Part shown: piece after piece, positions 42,356-51,458 of the stretch
Position numbering within the stretch: the stretch's first letter is position 1
Layout: the number at the start of each line of letters is the position of its first letter
Origin: Bryobacterales bacterium
GTDB lineage: Bacteria > Acidobacteriota > Terriglobia > Bryobacterales > Bryobacteraceae
Assembly: GCA_003162425.1 (NCBI GenBank)
Contig: PMOK01000284.1
Coordinates: 1 to 64,000, forward strand
Direction of reading: 5' to 3'
DNA: 64,000 nt
Notes under the pieces: generated by a model
What the model was told of the DNA's origin: nothing
Seen by the model: only the letters and a program-made list of their open reading frames with translations
The model's database searches: none
Made by a program: the position numbers and the translations under genes

Positions 42356-43338
42356 TCGATCGGACGGGCCATCCCGCGCGCACCCCCTCATGGTCGCCCG
42401 AGGAGCAGGCGCAAATCGCGCAACTGCTTGCTGAGATCGATGCATTTGAAGGCGCTCGGTGCCGGCCGCCTCTCGACTCCGAGCTGAAGCTTGCGCTTTC
42501 GGACGCGATTCCGCTACTTTCCGGCCTGGCAGCCAGCACGCGGGCGCTACTCACGCGGCAACTGATGCACCGCTTGGGTTTCGATGAGCGGCGGCTCCCG
42601 AAATGGCGGCTGGAACATAAACTCGTTCAAGCCTTGACGCTCCATCACTACTCGCCGGACAGTCTGCCGGTGACTTGTGGCCTGGACCGCCTTGCCTGGG
42701 GAATCGAACTTTCGAAAATGCGCGAATCCTTACGGGCGTCATTTCCTTCCGGATTCGTTATCAAGACCGCTGTGGGTGACTCCTCAGGCGACCAATGTGA
42801 TTGCCGGACGGACGCCGCGCTTTCATGGATCGAAAGCGGTGGGCGGAAGATTCCAGAGCCGACGCTCCTCGAGAGCGAAGAGTTCGTCATTCAGGCGCGG
42901 GTTCAGATTCAGCATGAGTACCGCGTGCATACTGTCGAAGACCGTTTGATCGAAGATCTAACGGTTCGACGCCACCACGGCGCGGTAGGTACTGGCGAAA
43001 GAAGCGAACCCAATCTGTGCGTGCAATCGATTCTTAACGTTCTGCCCGCCGGGATCACCGTCGGCTCGATTCTTGCTTGGGATGTCGCGTTGCTGGAGGA
43101 TGGTTTGTTCTCCGTAATCGAGATTAATATCGGAGGCGTCCACACAGTCTACAATCCGGGCTTCCATTCGAGCGGCTTCTACCATCACAAGAACTATGGA
43201 TGCGTCTCCACGGCCCGCCTGTTGAAATATATTGAGCGAACATACAACTGTAATATCAGCGTACTTGCCGATGCGCCGGATTATCCCGATGAAAACCGTT
43301 TTTATGAAGAAGTTGCGGATTGGAAGTCGCGTTTCTGA
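42340..43338 (+). CDS. ATP-grasp-like protein, paralogue 2
   Basis: The 332-residue protein is similar to its neighbour throughout: WRLEHKLVQAL (same in both), then FVIKTAVGDSSGD, EFVIQARVQIQHEYRVH and WDVALLEDGLFSVIEIN. The two also share endings (ADAPDYP-E/D-ENRFY). They are tandem duplicates that have diverged. The gene has an ATG at 42340 inside the first gene's end. No partner for ligation (small carrier peptide) was found beside it, though the cupredoxin follows 87 nt later. Confidence 0.65.
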   Translation: MQQALIDRTGHPARTPSWSPEEQAQIAQLLAEIDAFEGARCRPPLDSELKLALSDAIPLLSGLAASTRALLTRQLMHRLGFDERRLPKWRLEHKLVQALTLHHYSPDSLPVTCGLDRLAWGIELSKMRESLRASFPSGFVIKTAVGDSSGDQCDCRTDAALSWIESGGRKIPEPTLLESEEFVIQARVQIQHEYRVHTVEDRLIEDLTVRRHHGAVGTGERSEPNLCVQSILNVLPAGITVGSILAWDVALLEDGLFSVIEINIGGVHTVYNPGFHSSGFYHHKNYGCVSTARLLKYIERTYNCNISVLADAPDYPDENRFYEEVADWKSRF

Positions 43339-43425
43339 ATAAATCCATTGACAAGCCTTGCTATATCCATTAACATTGTCTGATTCGTCAGGCATGTAAG
43401 GGTATCGCGAAAAGCGAGGTTAACC

Positions 43426-43782
43426 GTGGGCAAGCCAAAAAAGGGCGGATTCCCCGCCGTGCAACCGACGACGAAATACGTCAACATCCAAAACGGTGAG
43501 ATCGACAACGCCACCATTGCCTGGGGCGACTCCATAGTGTGGATGAATAAGGAACCTGTAGGGCATGCGTTGGCCGCGCTGGATAGCAACGGAAAGGCCG
43601 ATCCAACCAAGCCATGGGGTTCGCCGATAGGTCCCGTGGGCTCCCCGACGGCGAACTCGCCGGCGTTCGCATTCCAATGGACGCAACCCACTCCTCCACC
43701 GCCGACATCGCAGGTTTTCCCATACGGTTGCCTCGATCATCCCAATGAGAAGGCCAAGGTAACGGTGCAGATCAAGGTTTAG
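43426..43782 (+). CDS. Small cupredoxin-like protein
   Basis: The 118-residue protein has no signal peptide. Strand pattern and residues GDSIVWMNKEPVGHAL (first His ligand) and FPYGCLDHPNEKAKVTV (Cys and second His) match plastocyanin-like type 1 copper proteins; the usual axial Met may be replaced, as CLDHPNE has Glu instead. The GTG start has GAGG 9 nt before it. A multicopper oxidase gene lies 53 nt downstream, so it may pass electrons to it. Absence of a signal peptide is odd for such a protein. Confidence 0.72.
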   Translation: MGKPKKGGFPAVQPTTKYVNIQNGEIDNATIAWGDSIVWMNKEPVGHALAALDSNGKADPTKPWGSPIGPVGSPTANSPAFAFQWTQPTPPPPTSQVFPYGCLDHPNEKAKVTVQIKV

Positions 43783-43835
43783 AGTGTAAGCGGCTTCCGG
43801 CCTCCGTCGTTGGATGTGGTCAGAAAGGTGAGTAT

Positions 43836-45929
43836 ATGGAAGACTCCGGACAAAAGTTAGACGACCTGACTTCGGCTAGCCACCTACGCGGCGAAAAGCC
43901 GCCGACGCGCCGCGGACTTCTTTGCCAGGCAATATCCGCCATCTCGGGATTCGCTCTGATCGATGGTTTGTTCCTGGCACGATCGGCTCCTGTGCCCGAT
44001 TGCCCTGCGTGCGATCCCGAGCCAAAAACGCCGCCGACCAATTGCTCAGTTCCTGGTTCGGCGTTCGTCCCAGTCACCGAGTTTGTCAGCAAGAACGGAA
44101 AACTGGATGCGAATATCACGGTAGGAGTAGCGTGGAGAAGCGTAGCGGTTGTCGCAGGCCAGGGTTACCAATGCAAAGCCACTCGAGTGCGTTATTACGA
44201 AGGACACGATTTGAACAGCGGCAAGAAGTGGCCGGCCAACGTTCACGTCCCCGGACCGGGCCCCACGTTGCGCGCGCGAGTGGGCGACGATATATCGATC
44301 CACCTGCTGAATAATATCAATCCAGCATGTTTCGGCCAGACCACTCCGGACGACAGCGCTTGCAACGTCGTCAACGCGATCGCTCCTGGTGGCGGGAGCA
44401 CGCAACTTTATCCGGGTAGCGATACTGCGCCATCTTGCTTCCACGGATCGAACATCACCAATTTGCACTATCACGGCACGCATGTCTCTCCCAATGGACA
44501 CGCCGACAACGTGATGATCGACGTCATACCCGAATGCCAGCAACTAACTGCGACGCAGGAACAGGAAAACAAACGCTTCGAATCCATGAAGCTCCCGCCT
44601 GGCTACTACCGCGGCAGGTTCGACACCTTCTTCAAGCTCACACCATCGCCCACGCCGCAGGAGAACGCGGACCCGGCGAAACCGTTTCACATGGGCCAGG
44701 CGCCCGGCACACATTGGTATCATGCGCACAAACATGGATCGGTGGCTTTGCAGCTATTGAATGGAATGGCAGGCGCCTTCATCATCGAAGGCGAATTTGA
44801 CGACCAGTTGGAAAAGCTGATTCCCGGTTTGCGGCAATCCGAGAAGGTCATCGTGATTCAGCAACTCGGTGATACCGTTAGCATCAAATTGTGTCCGGGC
44901 GGGCCGATCGACACCGGGATTGACGGTAATCCGGTGCCGCTCGTCAATGGACAGGTGCAGCCCACCATCTCGATGAAGGCTGGGGAAATCCAGCGCTGGC
45001 GCATTATCAACGCCACGATGCATCAGACAGCCTATGTGAAATACAGATTCCTTAGTGGGGACGTTTACAACAAGCTGAAGGCGCAGGCGTCGCCGGGCCA
45101 GCCCATCAACCTGACGGTTTCTAATGCCGGCACCGTGCCCGAAATTCGCCAGATTGCATACGATGGCGTCCAACTTGCGCCGGAAAGATATGGCGATCCG
45201 GCTTTCGGCCAGTCGCAGCAATTCAGAGTGGCGCCGGCCAATCGAATCGATATCCTGGTTCAGGCGCCGGCGGTGAGCGGACAAGCAGTCCTGGTGTTCG
45301 AGGCGAATAACACGGGCCCATGTCTCCAGCCGCCGCCTCCTCCGGCAGAGCCCGTTCTTCTGCGAGTGAACGTCACCACGCCCGGTGTGAGCGGCATGAA
45401 CTTTCCGACACCGGCAACATTCCCTCCCATGCCAACCTGGTTGCAATGGAACGAGAACGATCCACGCAACGCGATCAAGTGCAAACGCACTCTCAAGTTC
45501 AATAGCGACGGCACCGGTAGACCGGCCATCGATGGGCAAGCCTTCAATGGCACGCCTAATCAAGTGGTCATGTTGAACACGGCCGAGGAGTGGACGCTCG
45601 AAAACTACTGGGACAGCTCCATGCACCCGTTCCACATCCACGTCAATCCTTTCCAAGTACTTGAAATTTTCGATCCCAACGCCACGACGCAGACTACGCT
45701 GCAGGCGCCATACAACTGGCGGGATACCATTGCGATTCCACCATCCAAGACCGTTGGAACAGTGATCACCCCTGGCCGCGTGCGGATTCGGCATCGGTTC
45801 TTGGATTTTCCAGGCACCTTCGTGCTCCACTGCCACATTCTCGATCATGAGGACCGCGGCATGATGCAGGAGGTGGTGATCATAGATCCGGCTGCTCCGA
45901 AGTTTCCACCCAGCGGAGCGCATCATTAG
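43836..45929 (+). CDS. Multicopper oxidase
   Basis: The 697-residue oxidase has all four copper motifs: HYHGTH (about 211), HWYHAHKHG (about 292), HPFHIH (about 597) and HCHILDHEDRGMM (about 665). An N-terminal segment with two Arg (RRGLLCQAISAISG) and a hydrophobic stretch may be a Tat signal. It is larger than laccases or CotA (about 500 residues), mainly through long insertions before the second motif. Substrates may be phenols, metals or polyamine-like compounds. It follows the cupredoxin gene in an operon. Confidence 0.93.
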   Translation: MEDSGQKLDDLTSASHLRGEKPPTRRGLLCQAISAISGFALIDGLFLARSAPVPDCPACDPEPKTPPTNCSVPGSAFVPVTEFVSKNGKLDANITVGVAWRSVAVVAGQGYQCKATRVRYYEGHDLNSGKKWPANVHVPGPGPTLRARVGDDISIHLLNNINPACFGQTTPDDSACNVVNAIAPGGGSTQLYPGSDTAPSCFHGSNITNLHYHGTHVSPNGHADNVMIDVIPECQQLTATQEQENKRFESMKLPPGYYRGRFDTFFKLTPSPTPQENADPAKPFHMGQAPGTHWYHAHKHGSVALQLLNGMAGAFIIEGEFDDQLEKLIPGLRQSEKVIVIQQLGDTVSIKLCPGGPIDTGIDGNPVPLVNGQVQPTISMKAGEIQRWRIINATMHQTAYVKYRFLSGDVYNKLKAQASPGQPINLTVSNAGTVPEIRQIAYDGVQLAPERYGDPAFGQSQQFRVAPANRIDILVQAPAVSGQAVLVFEANNTGPCLQPPPPPAEPVLLRVNVTTPGVSGMNFPTPATFPPMPTWLQWNENDPRNAIKCKRTLKFNSDGTGRPAIDGQAFNGTPNQVVMLNTAEEWTLENYWDSSMHPFHIHVNPFQVLEIFDPNATTQTTLQAPYNWRDTIAIPPSKTVGTVITPGRVRIRHRFLDFPGTFVLHCHILDHEDRGMMQEVVIIDPAAPKFPPSGAHH

Positions 45930-45942
45930 CTACTACCGCCGT

Positions 45943-45964
45943 GCGTCGCCAGGAGTGGCGACGC
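45943..45964 (+). terminator. Hairpin after the multicopper oxidase gene
   Basis: gcgtcgcca and tggcgacgc form a perfect 9-bp stem around ggag, 13 nt after the stop codon. There is no run of T downstream, so rho-independent termination is not assured. Confidence 0.5.
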
Positions 45965-46452
45965 GGCAGTCCCAAGGAGAGTTCCGTCCACGGGTATCCA
46001 GCAGACCGGGACGCCTGGCCGAGGTTGCGATTGACGATATTTAGCATTCGGCCATGTCGCGGAATACGCCGGAGACGGTGACGCCAATTGATGTGAAGCC
46101 GCGGGGCATCTCTTTGAGTTTTCGCGAAGCGTGTGTAAGTGCCAGTGACCCTATTTCTGCGGGAAGTAGATCAGGTCAGAATTCGACGCACCGATGTGCG
46201 GCCGATCCGAACTCCGGGGCTGTGAGGGCGAAATCGCCGAAGCGATTAGAGACCAAACGAAGTAATATCTGCTTGGAGGAACCAACCCGTTTGCTGACCT
46301 TCGCGCCGCCTGGAACTCCGGCCATCACGATCGCGATGGCCTCCGCTCCACGTTCTCACCGGGACCTCAAACCGACGTTCACGCGCACGGTGAGCCGTAT
46401 CCCCTCAAAACGCGGAATGGCTACTTCGACGCTTCCACCACTTCGATGCCAT
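45965..46452. other. Non-coding stretch
   Basis: Neither strand shows a gene with family motifs or a ribosome-binding site here. A minus-strand frame has scattered sense-like peptides interrupted by stops, so a decayed gene cannot be excluded, but I could not identify it. Confidence 0.4.
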
Positions 46453-46481
46453 TGACACAGAGTAACTTTTTTAGTGTTACT
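46453..46481 (+). promoter_or_regulatory. Promoter region of the ROK regulator
   Basis: TTGACA at 46453-46458 is a perfect -35 box; 17 nt downstream TGTTAC is a weak -10. Within it lies an inverted repeat, agtaac at 46461-46466 and gttact at 46476-46481, which may be an operator. It lies 113 nt upstream of the ROK start. Confidence 0.4.
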
Positions 46482-46593
46482 TACAAAGATCGATTGTGGC
46501 GTAACCTGAGCAGGCGCGCCGCGGGAGCTCGCCTGCTCATGACTGCTATAATTCCGAGGGAACCGGATAAGGGTAGACAAAACCGGGATTCGA

Positions 46594-47805
46594 GTGACGG
46601 GAAAGAAAACAACGAGTCCGATTGGCCGGCCGCCGCTCCTGCGGCGCACGAACGCTCTGACTCTGCTGAAGCTGCTGCGTGAAGCGGGTACGTGCTCCCG
46701 CGCGGACCTGGTGCGCACCTCGGGCATGAGCGCGCCGACGGTAACGAATGTGATTGCCGACCTGCTGTCGGCGGAATTGGTTCAGCCCCTGGGTGAAGGT
46801 GCGTCGAACGGCGGAAGGCCGCCGGACCTGATCCGCTTCAAGGCCGAGCGCGGTTGTCTGGTGAGCGTGCGGATCACCGCGCAGTTTGTTTCGTTCCTGC
46901 TGACGGACTTGTGCGGAAAGGAGTTGGACACCTCCGAGGTGTGGCTCGCCGGCCGGAAGACGACGCCAGAGGCGATGTGTGCCCTGATCGCCGAAGAGAC
47001 CCGCCGTATCGTCAGGGCTCAGGGCCTGAAGCGCGACCAGGTGCTGGCGCTGGTGGCGGGCGTACCGGCGATCACGAACGTGGACGAAGGCGTGGTGCTG
47101 GCGATCAGCACGCTGGAGAACTGGCACGACGTTCCACTGCGATCGATGTTGAAGCGGAGCGTCGGATGCCAGGTGACGGTGGAGAACGACACGAACCTCG
47201 CGGCGCTGGGTGAACGAATGGAGGGCGCAGCGCAGGGCGAGACGTCGTTTGTCGAGATTGACATCGGCGCCAACGTCAGCGCGGGCATCGTGCTGGACGG
47301 AAGGCTGTATCACGGGGCGCAGTGGTCGGCGGGCGAGATCGGTTATTTGAGGCTGCCTCATATCTCGCGGCGCGACCCGGTCGTGCACGAATTCGGCGCG
47401 CTGGAGGCGGTGCTTTCCAGCACCGGAATCCAGCAGAGTTGGCGCGAGACAACGGCGCAGTTAGGGACCACCATGCGCGGCGCCGGGCGAGTGGATGTGA
47501 CGGCGATTCTCGACATGGCGCAAAGGGGCGAAGCCGCGGCCAAGCAGGTAGTCAAGCAGCGCGCGGCCATCGTGGCGGACGTGATCGTGAACCTGTCGCT
47601 GATTTTGAACCCCGGGCTGGTGGTGCTGGGTGGCGAGGTGGGGCGGCATCCGGCGCTGATCGGCTTTGTCAGAAAAGAGCTGGAGCGCAGCGAGTTCGCT
47701 GTGCCGCGTATTGCCGCGGCCAGCCTGGGCGAAGCCGCGGTGCTGCGCGGGGCGATTGCCATGGCCCTCGAGACCATTCCTTCGATCCTGCTCCCGCTCC
47801 CTTGA
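46594..47805 (+). CDS. ROK-family transcriptional regulator
   Basis: The 403-residue protein has an N-terminal winged helix-turn-helix (about 15-80; CSRADLVRTSGMSAPTVTNV) and a ROK sugar-kinase-like domain (GEIGYLRLPH and VVLGGEVGRHP). The zinc-binding CxCGxxGC motif of most ROK proteins is absent: the same place reads HEFGALEAVL. The start may be the ATG at 46594. It should repress sugar genes and respond to a sugar phosphate. The neighbouring kinase, porter and SIS gene are the likely targets. Confidence 0.88.
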   Translation: MTGKKTTSPIGRPPLLRRTNALTLLKLLREAGTCSRADLVRTSGMSAPTVTNVIADLLSAELVQPLGEGASNGGRPPDLIRFKAERGCLVSVRITAQFVSFLLTDLCGKELDTSEVWLAGRKTTPEAMCALIAEETRRIVRAQGLKRDQVLALVAGVPAITNVDEGVVLAISTLENWHDVPLRSMLKRSVGCQVTVENDTNLAALGERMEGAAQGETSFVEIDIGANVSAGIVLDGRLYHGAQWSAGEIGYLRLPHISRRDPVVHEFGALEAVLSSTGIQQSWRETTAQLGTTMRGAGRVDVTAILDMAQRGEAAAKQVVKQRAAIVADVIVNLSLILNPGLVVLGGEVGRHPALIGFVRKELERSEFAVPRIAAASLGEAAVLRGAIAMALETIPSILLPLP

Positions 47806-47816
47806 GCCGCACCCGC

Positions 47817-48821
47817 TCATCCCAACGCCGTAGCCGCGACGTCGATGGCCAGATGCACGGCTCCGGTGAGCTGGGCCTGATCCCCGAGAGCGCTTTGGAC
47901 GATCAGCGGCAGGGCCCGATCGTCCCGCTGGCGGAGGAGGCGGCGAATCTCTTCGCCGAGGACCGGATGGAGACCGACGCTGCCGCCGAGGACAAACATG
48001 GGGCAGTTCAACACCAACGCCAGATTGTAGATGCCGTAAGAGAGCATGCGGGCAATGTCGCGGAGCACCTCGGAGGCTAGGGCGTCGCCGGCGCGGGCGT
48101 AGTCGAAAATCTCCGTGGCGGTGAGGTCGCTAGGCAGCGATGTGCACGCCGGGCTCCAGCGGCTGAGCCATTGCCGGCGGATGCCTTCGCCGCCGACCTG
48201 CGCTTCAAATGGGCCAGGATCGCCGTGGCCTACGGGATCTTCCGAGACGCCCGGGACGAGCAAGTATCCGATTTCGCCGGCCCGCCAGGTGCTGCCGTGG
48301 TGAATCTGGCGGTTGAGGACGATGCCGGCGCCGATGCCGGTGCCGATGGCCAGAAAGACGAAGTCGTCCGCCGATTGGGCGATGCCGGCCCGGCTTTCGC
48401 CGAATGCGGCGAGGTTGACGTCGTTGTCGATGGCGGCGGGAATGCCGAACGCGTCTTCGAGATGGGCCCGCAGAGGCACGTCCGTCCAGCCCATGAGGTA
48501 GGACGTGGCGATGACGGTGCCGTGCTCGGTGTCGGTGACGCCGGGTGCGCCGGCGCCGATGGCCCGAAGCGCCGCTGGCGCCACCGAGAATTCAGAGAGC
48601 AGCGCGGAGGCGAGCTCGCGCATCCTGGCCACTACCTGAAGCGGGTCCCGCACGCCCGCAATGGAAGCGCGTTGGCATGCCAGGATCCGGCCTGAAGAAT
48701 CAGCGAGGGCGACACGCAGATTCGTGCCTCCGATGTCGGCTCCGAGAACAAAGCCGTCTCCCGGCAGGACCGGCTGGGAAGCGGTGCCATACTGTACCTC
48801 GTGTGGTGGTGGATCGATCAT
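47817..48821 (-). CDS. ROK-family sugar kinase
   Basis: The 334-residue protein begins with a short extension, then GADIGGTNLRVAL (ATP site, about 27-39), NDVNLAAFGE (catalytic Asp of DND about 135), and GTGIGAGIVLN. It lacks the DNA-binding region, so it is a kinase rather than a regulator. The zinc motif of the family is absent as in the ROK regulator. Glucose, GlcNAc or another hexose is the probable substrate. Its ATG overlaps the stop of the upstream MFS gene. Confidence 0.88.
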   Translation of the reverse strand: MIDPPPHEVQYGTASQPVLPGDGFVLGADIGGTNLRVALADSSGRILACQRASIAGVRDPLQVVARMRELASALLSEFSVAPAALRAIGAGAPGVTDTEHGTVIATSYLMGWTDVPLRAHLEDAFGIPAAIDNDVNLAAFGESRAGIAQSADDFVFLAIGTGIGAGIVLNRQIHHGSTWRAGEIGYLLVPGVSEDPVGHGDPGPFEAQVGGEGIRRQWLSRWSPACTSLPSDLTATEIFDYARAGDALASEVLRDIARMLSYGIYNLALVLNCPMFVLGGSVGLHPVLGEEIRRLLRQRDDRALPLIVQSALGDQAQLTGAVHLAIDVAATALG

Positions 48822-50170
48822 GAAACGTTATGCCTGGTGACGGCCGGCGAAGAACTGATGCTTTCCAGTTCGCGGCCCTTGGTTTCGGGAACTATGTAGT
48901 GAACAAACAGGAGCGTGAGGACGCAGAAGGCGCCGTACACGGCGAAGGTCAGGCTGTTGCCGGCGGTCTCGATGAGCGAGAGGAAAGTAAGAGAAACCAG
49001 GAAGTTCGACAGGCCGGAGCCAAGCGTCGCTGCGGCAGCGCCACGGCTGCGCAGCCGCAGCGGGAAAACCTCCGCGACAAGAATCCAGGCGATGGGGCCC
49101 ATGCTGCAGGCGAAGCAGACGATGTAAAGGGACAGGCAACCGGCGGCGACCAAGCCCAATGAAGCGCCGAGGGCGTCTTTAGCGTGGAAGGCGAACGAGA
49201 GTAGGAACAGCGATGCGGTCATGCCGCCGACGCCCCAATAGAGCAGGGGCTTGCGGCCGATGCGGTCCACCAGGACCAGAGCGACAACCGTAGCCAGCAC
49301 GTTCATGACGGCAATTACGAAGGTGGCGAAGATGGCGCTCTGGCTGGAGGCGACACCGGCGAGGGCGAAGATGCGGGGGCCATAGTAAATGATCGTGTTG
49401 ATTCCGGTGACTTGCTGAAGGACGGTAAACCCGACGGCGATTACAAGTCCGCGTCGGGCGGCCGGGGCAAACAACGCGCTCCAGCGACGCTCCACGACGG
49501 TCCTGAGGCCCGCACGCAGATCTTCCAGGATGGCACGAGCGCCGCTTGTGCCGGCATAGGACTCAAGGATGGCTACCGCCTCGGAATCGTGACCGTGCGC
49601 GAGGAGCCAGCGAGGGCTCTCCGGGACTCCGAAAACAAGCAATAGGAAGAGCAGGGCGGGGATGGCGCCCAGGCCGAACATCAGGCGCCAGTTTTCGGCG
49701 GGGGCCAACCAGTAGCCGGCGAGGTCCGCCAGCGCGATGCCACAGGTCAGGGTGAACTGGTAGAGGCCGACCAGCATTCCGCGGGATTGCGGTGGCGCGA
49801 GCTCGGAGACATAGATGGGGGCGGTCACGGAGTTTAACCCGACGGCGATGCCGAGCAGGGCTCGGGCGACAATGATCGTGGCTACGTTCGGGGCCAACAT
49901 GGCAAGCATCGAGCCGGCGATGAAGAAAACGCCGCCAGCCATCAGCGTGGGACGGCGACCCAGCCCATCTGCCAAGGCGCCGCCGGTCAGGGCGCCGGCC
50001 ATGGCGCCGACGAGCACGCTGCTCACCACCCACGATTGGGCCTCGGTGGAGAGATGGAACGACGTGCGGAGGAAGACCATGGCGGCCGCGATGATACCCA
50101 TGTCGTAGCCATAGAGAAGGCCGCCAAGGCCGGCGATGAGAGAGATTTTCGAGAGGAAGGGTCGATTCAT
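48818..50170 (-). CDS. MFS sugar porter
   Basis: The 450-residue protein has 12 helices and sugar-porter motifs: GGLLYGYDMGIIAAA in helix 1, GRRPTLMAGG in the loop 2-3, PESPRWLL after helix 6 and PETKGREL at the end. It should import a hexose or disaccharide with protons. The ATG at 50170 is proposed; a TTG at 50203 with a stronger GGAGG is an alternative. The kinase gene follows with a start/stop overlap. Confidence 0.92.
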   Translation of the reverse strand: MNRPFLSKISLIAGLGGLLYGYDMGIIAAAMVFLRTSFHLSTEAQSWVVSSVLVGAMAGALTGGALADGLGRRPTLMAGGVFFIAGSMLAMLAPNVATIIVARALLGIAVGLNSVTAPIYVSELAPPQSRGMLVGLYQFTLTCGIALADLAGYWLAPAENWRLMFGLGAIPALLFLLLVFGVPESPRWLLAHGHDSEAVAILESYAGTSGARAILEDLRAGLRTVVERRWSALFAPAARRGLVIAVGFTVLQQVTGINTIIYYGPRIFALAGVASSQSAIFATFVIAVMNVLATVVALVLVDRIGRKPLLYWGVGGMTASLFLLSFAFHAKDALGASLGLVAAGCLSLYIVCFACSMGPIAWILVAEVFPLRLRSRGAAAATLGSGLSNFLVSLTFLSLIETAGNSLTFAVYGAFCVLTLLFVHYIVPETKGRELESISSSPAVTRHNVS

Positions 50171-50264
50171 GCCCGTCCGTCCCGCTGTTGTTCGCTGGTC
50201 CAAGCTTGGCCTCCGTTGTCGCTGCTCGCCTTACTCTAGCGCCTTCGGTTACAATTTAAGCACT

Positions 50265-50283
50265 TTGTAAACCTTGTTTACAA
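50265..50283. promoter_or_regulatory. Palindromic operator between the porter and SIS genes
   Basis: TTGTAAAC, CTT, GTTTACAA is a perfect 8-bp inverted repeat around 3 nt. It lies in the divergent gap, 57 nt before the SIS gene start and 95 nt before the porter start, so one bound protein could control both. The ROK regulator 2.5 kb away is the best candidate. Confidence 0.65.
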
Positions 50284-50339
50284 GGAGCGCGACCGGCTTG
50301 TGCCGCGCGGAGACGGTGAAACGGGGGAACACGACGGAA

Positions 50340-51437
50340 ATGCTGAACAACCAAGCCCCGCGATGGATTGGCGGAGTGGAGCCGGCGCCGGAGTTGCTGC
50401 GTGCCACTGGGATCGAGATCCTGGAATTGGAGTGCCGGGAGCAGCCGGAGCGGCTGCGGGGGCTGTTGCGGTCCTACGCCACCGACCCGGAAATCCGCAA
50501 GCAACTGGCGGAGATCAGGAAGTTGTGCGCCGCACCCGGACCGGTGCTATTTCTGGGCATGGGCGGTTCGCTATGCTCGTCCTACGGCGGCTCGGTGCCG
50601 CTCGACGCCGAGGGGCGGCTGGCATTCTCAGTAGATGCCGGTGAGTGGCTGCACTACGGGACGCGCACTTGGGATCAGGCCGCTCTGTCGGTGCTATTGA
50701 CGACTTCCGGGGAGAGCGCGGAACTGGTCGAACTCTTGAAGGTGGCAGAGGACCGGCCGCTGGTGTTGATCTCGAACAACGCGGCGAGCCCGTGCTGGCG
50801 GATGGCTCGGCGGCGGCTGCCGATTCTGGCGGGGCCGGAGTACGGCAACGCGACGAAGACGTACACGAACGCCACGGCGGCCGCCAGCATCGTGGCTGCC
50901 GAGATCCTGGGCCAGGACTGGCGGCGCGACGCCGAAGCGGCCGCGGACGCCTTCTCGTCATCGCTTGAACGCATCTTTGCGCGGCGGAGTGAGTTGGAGT
51001 CCTTTTGCCGCGGAGCGGCCAACACCGAGATCATCGGCCGCGGCGCCGCCTACGGGGGCGCTATGATGAGCGCTTTGTGCATTCGCGAGATGACCGGGCA
51101 CCGGGCGGCGGCGTACACCGGGGCGGCCTTCCGGCACGGTCCGAACCTGGATGTGGACGCAACGCACGCGGCAATCATACTGGCCCTCGGACGGCGCGCC
51201 GATCTGGGCGTGAAATTGGCGGCGGAGTGCGCACTGAAGGGCGGTAAAGTGGTTTTGGTTTCCGACCAGGAGCGCGAAGCCACGGCCTCCATCCTTCCAG
51301 TGCGGCTGGACCCGGTGGCCGAGCACTGGGAGGGCCTCACATCCATCATTACAGCGCAGGCGTTAACGCTCGCGATGATCGAGCGTAACGGCTGCCGGCT
51401 GCCGCCGCGGTTTCAGTACGGCGTCATGGAGCAATAG
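50340..51437 (+). CDS. Double-SIS-domain sugar-phosphate isomerase/deaminase-like protein
   Basis: The 365-residue protein has two SIS domains (about 60-190 and 220-345): PVLFLGMGGSLCSSYGG and later EIIGRGAAYGGAMMSALC and GAAFRHGPNLD. The layout resembles AgaS, FrlB and the GlmS isomerase half. It lacks a glutamine-amidotransferase domain. The likely reaction is deamination or isomerisation of an aminosugar phosphate. ATG 50340 was chosen; the longer frame starts within the operator. Confidence 0.88.
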   Translation: MLNNQAPRWIGGVEPAPELLRATGIEILELECREQPERLRGLLRSYATDPEIRKQLAEIRKLCAAPGPVLFLGMGGSLCSSYGGSVPLDAEGRLAFSVDAGEWLHYGTRTWDQAALSVLLTTSGESAELVELLKVAEDRPLVLISNNAASPCWRMARRRLPILAGPEYGNATKTYTNATAAASIVAAEILGQDWRRDAEAAADAFSSSLERIFARRSELESFCRGAANTEIIGRGAAYGGAMMSALCIREMTGHRAAAYTGAAFRHGPNLDVDATHAAIILALGRRADLGVKLAAECALKGGKVVLVSDQEREATASILPVRLDPVAEHWEGLTSIITAQALTLAMIERNGCRLPPRFQYGVMEQ

Positions 51438-51458
51438 ACAACAGGCGCGCTCTCCCAC

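Noticed and set aside
44754-45926. 390-residue minus-strand frame inside the multicopper oxidase
   Set aside because: It is antisense to an oxidase with four copper motifs and has no signal or ribosome-binding site.
46137-46160. TGACC followed by CTATTT, like half an operator
   Set aside because: The paired half-sites are absent, so it does not fit the 34-bp design.
46054-46455. 133-residue plus-strand frame before the ROK regulator
   Set aside because: No ribosome-binding site, no motif, and composition is that of non-coding DNA.
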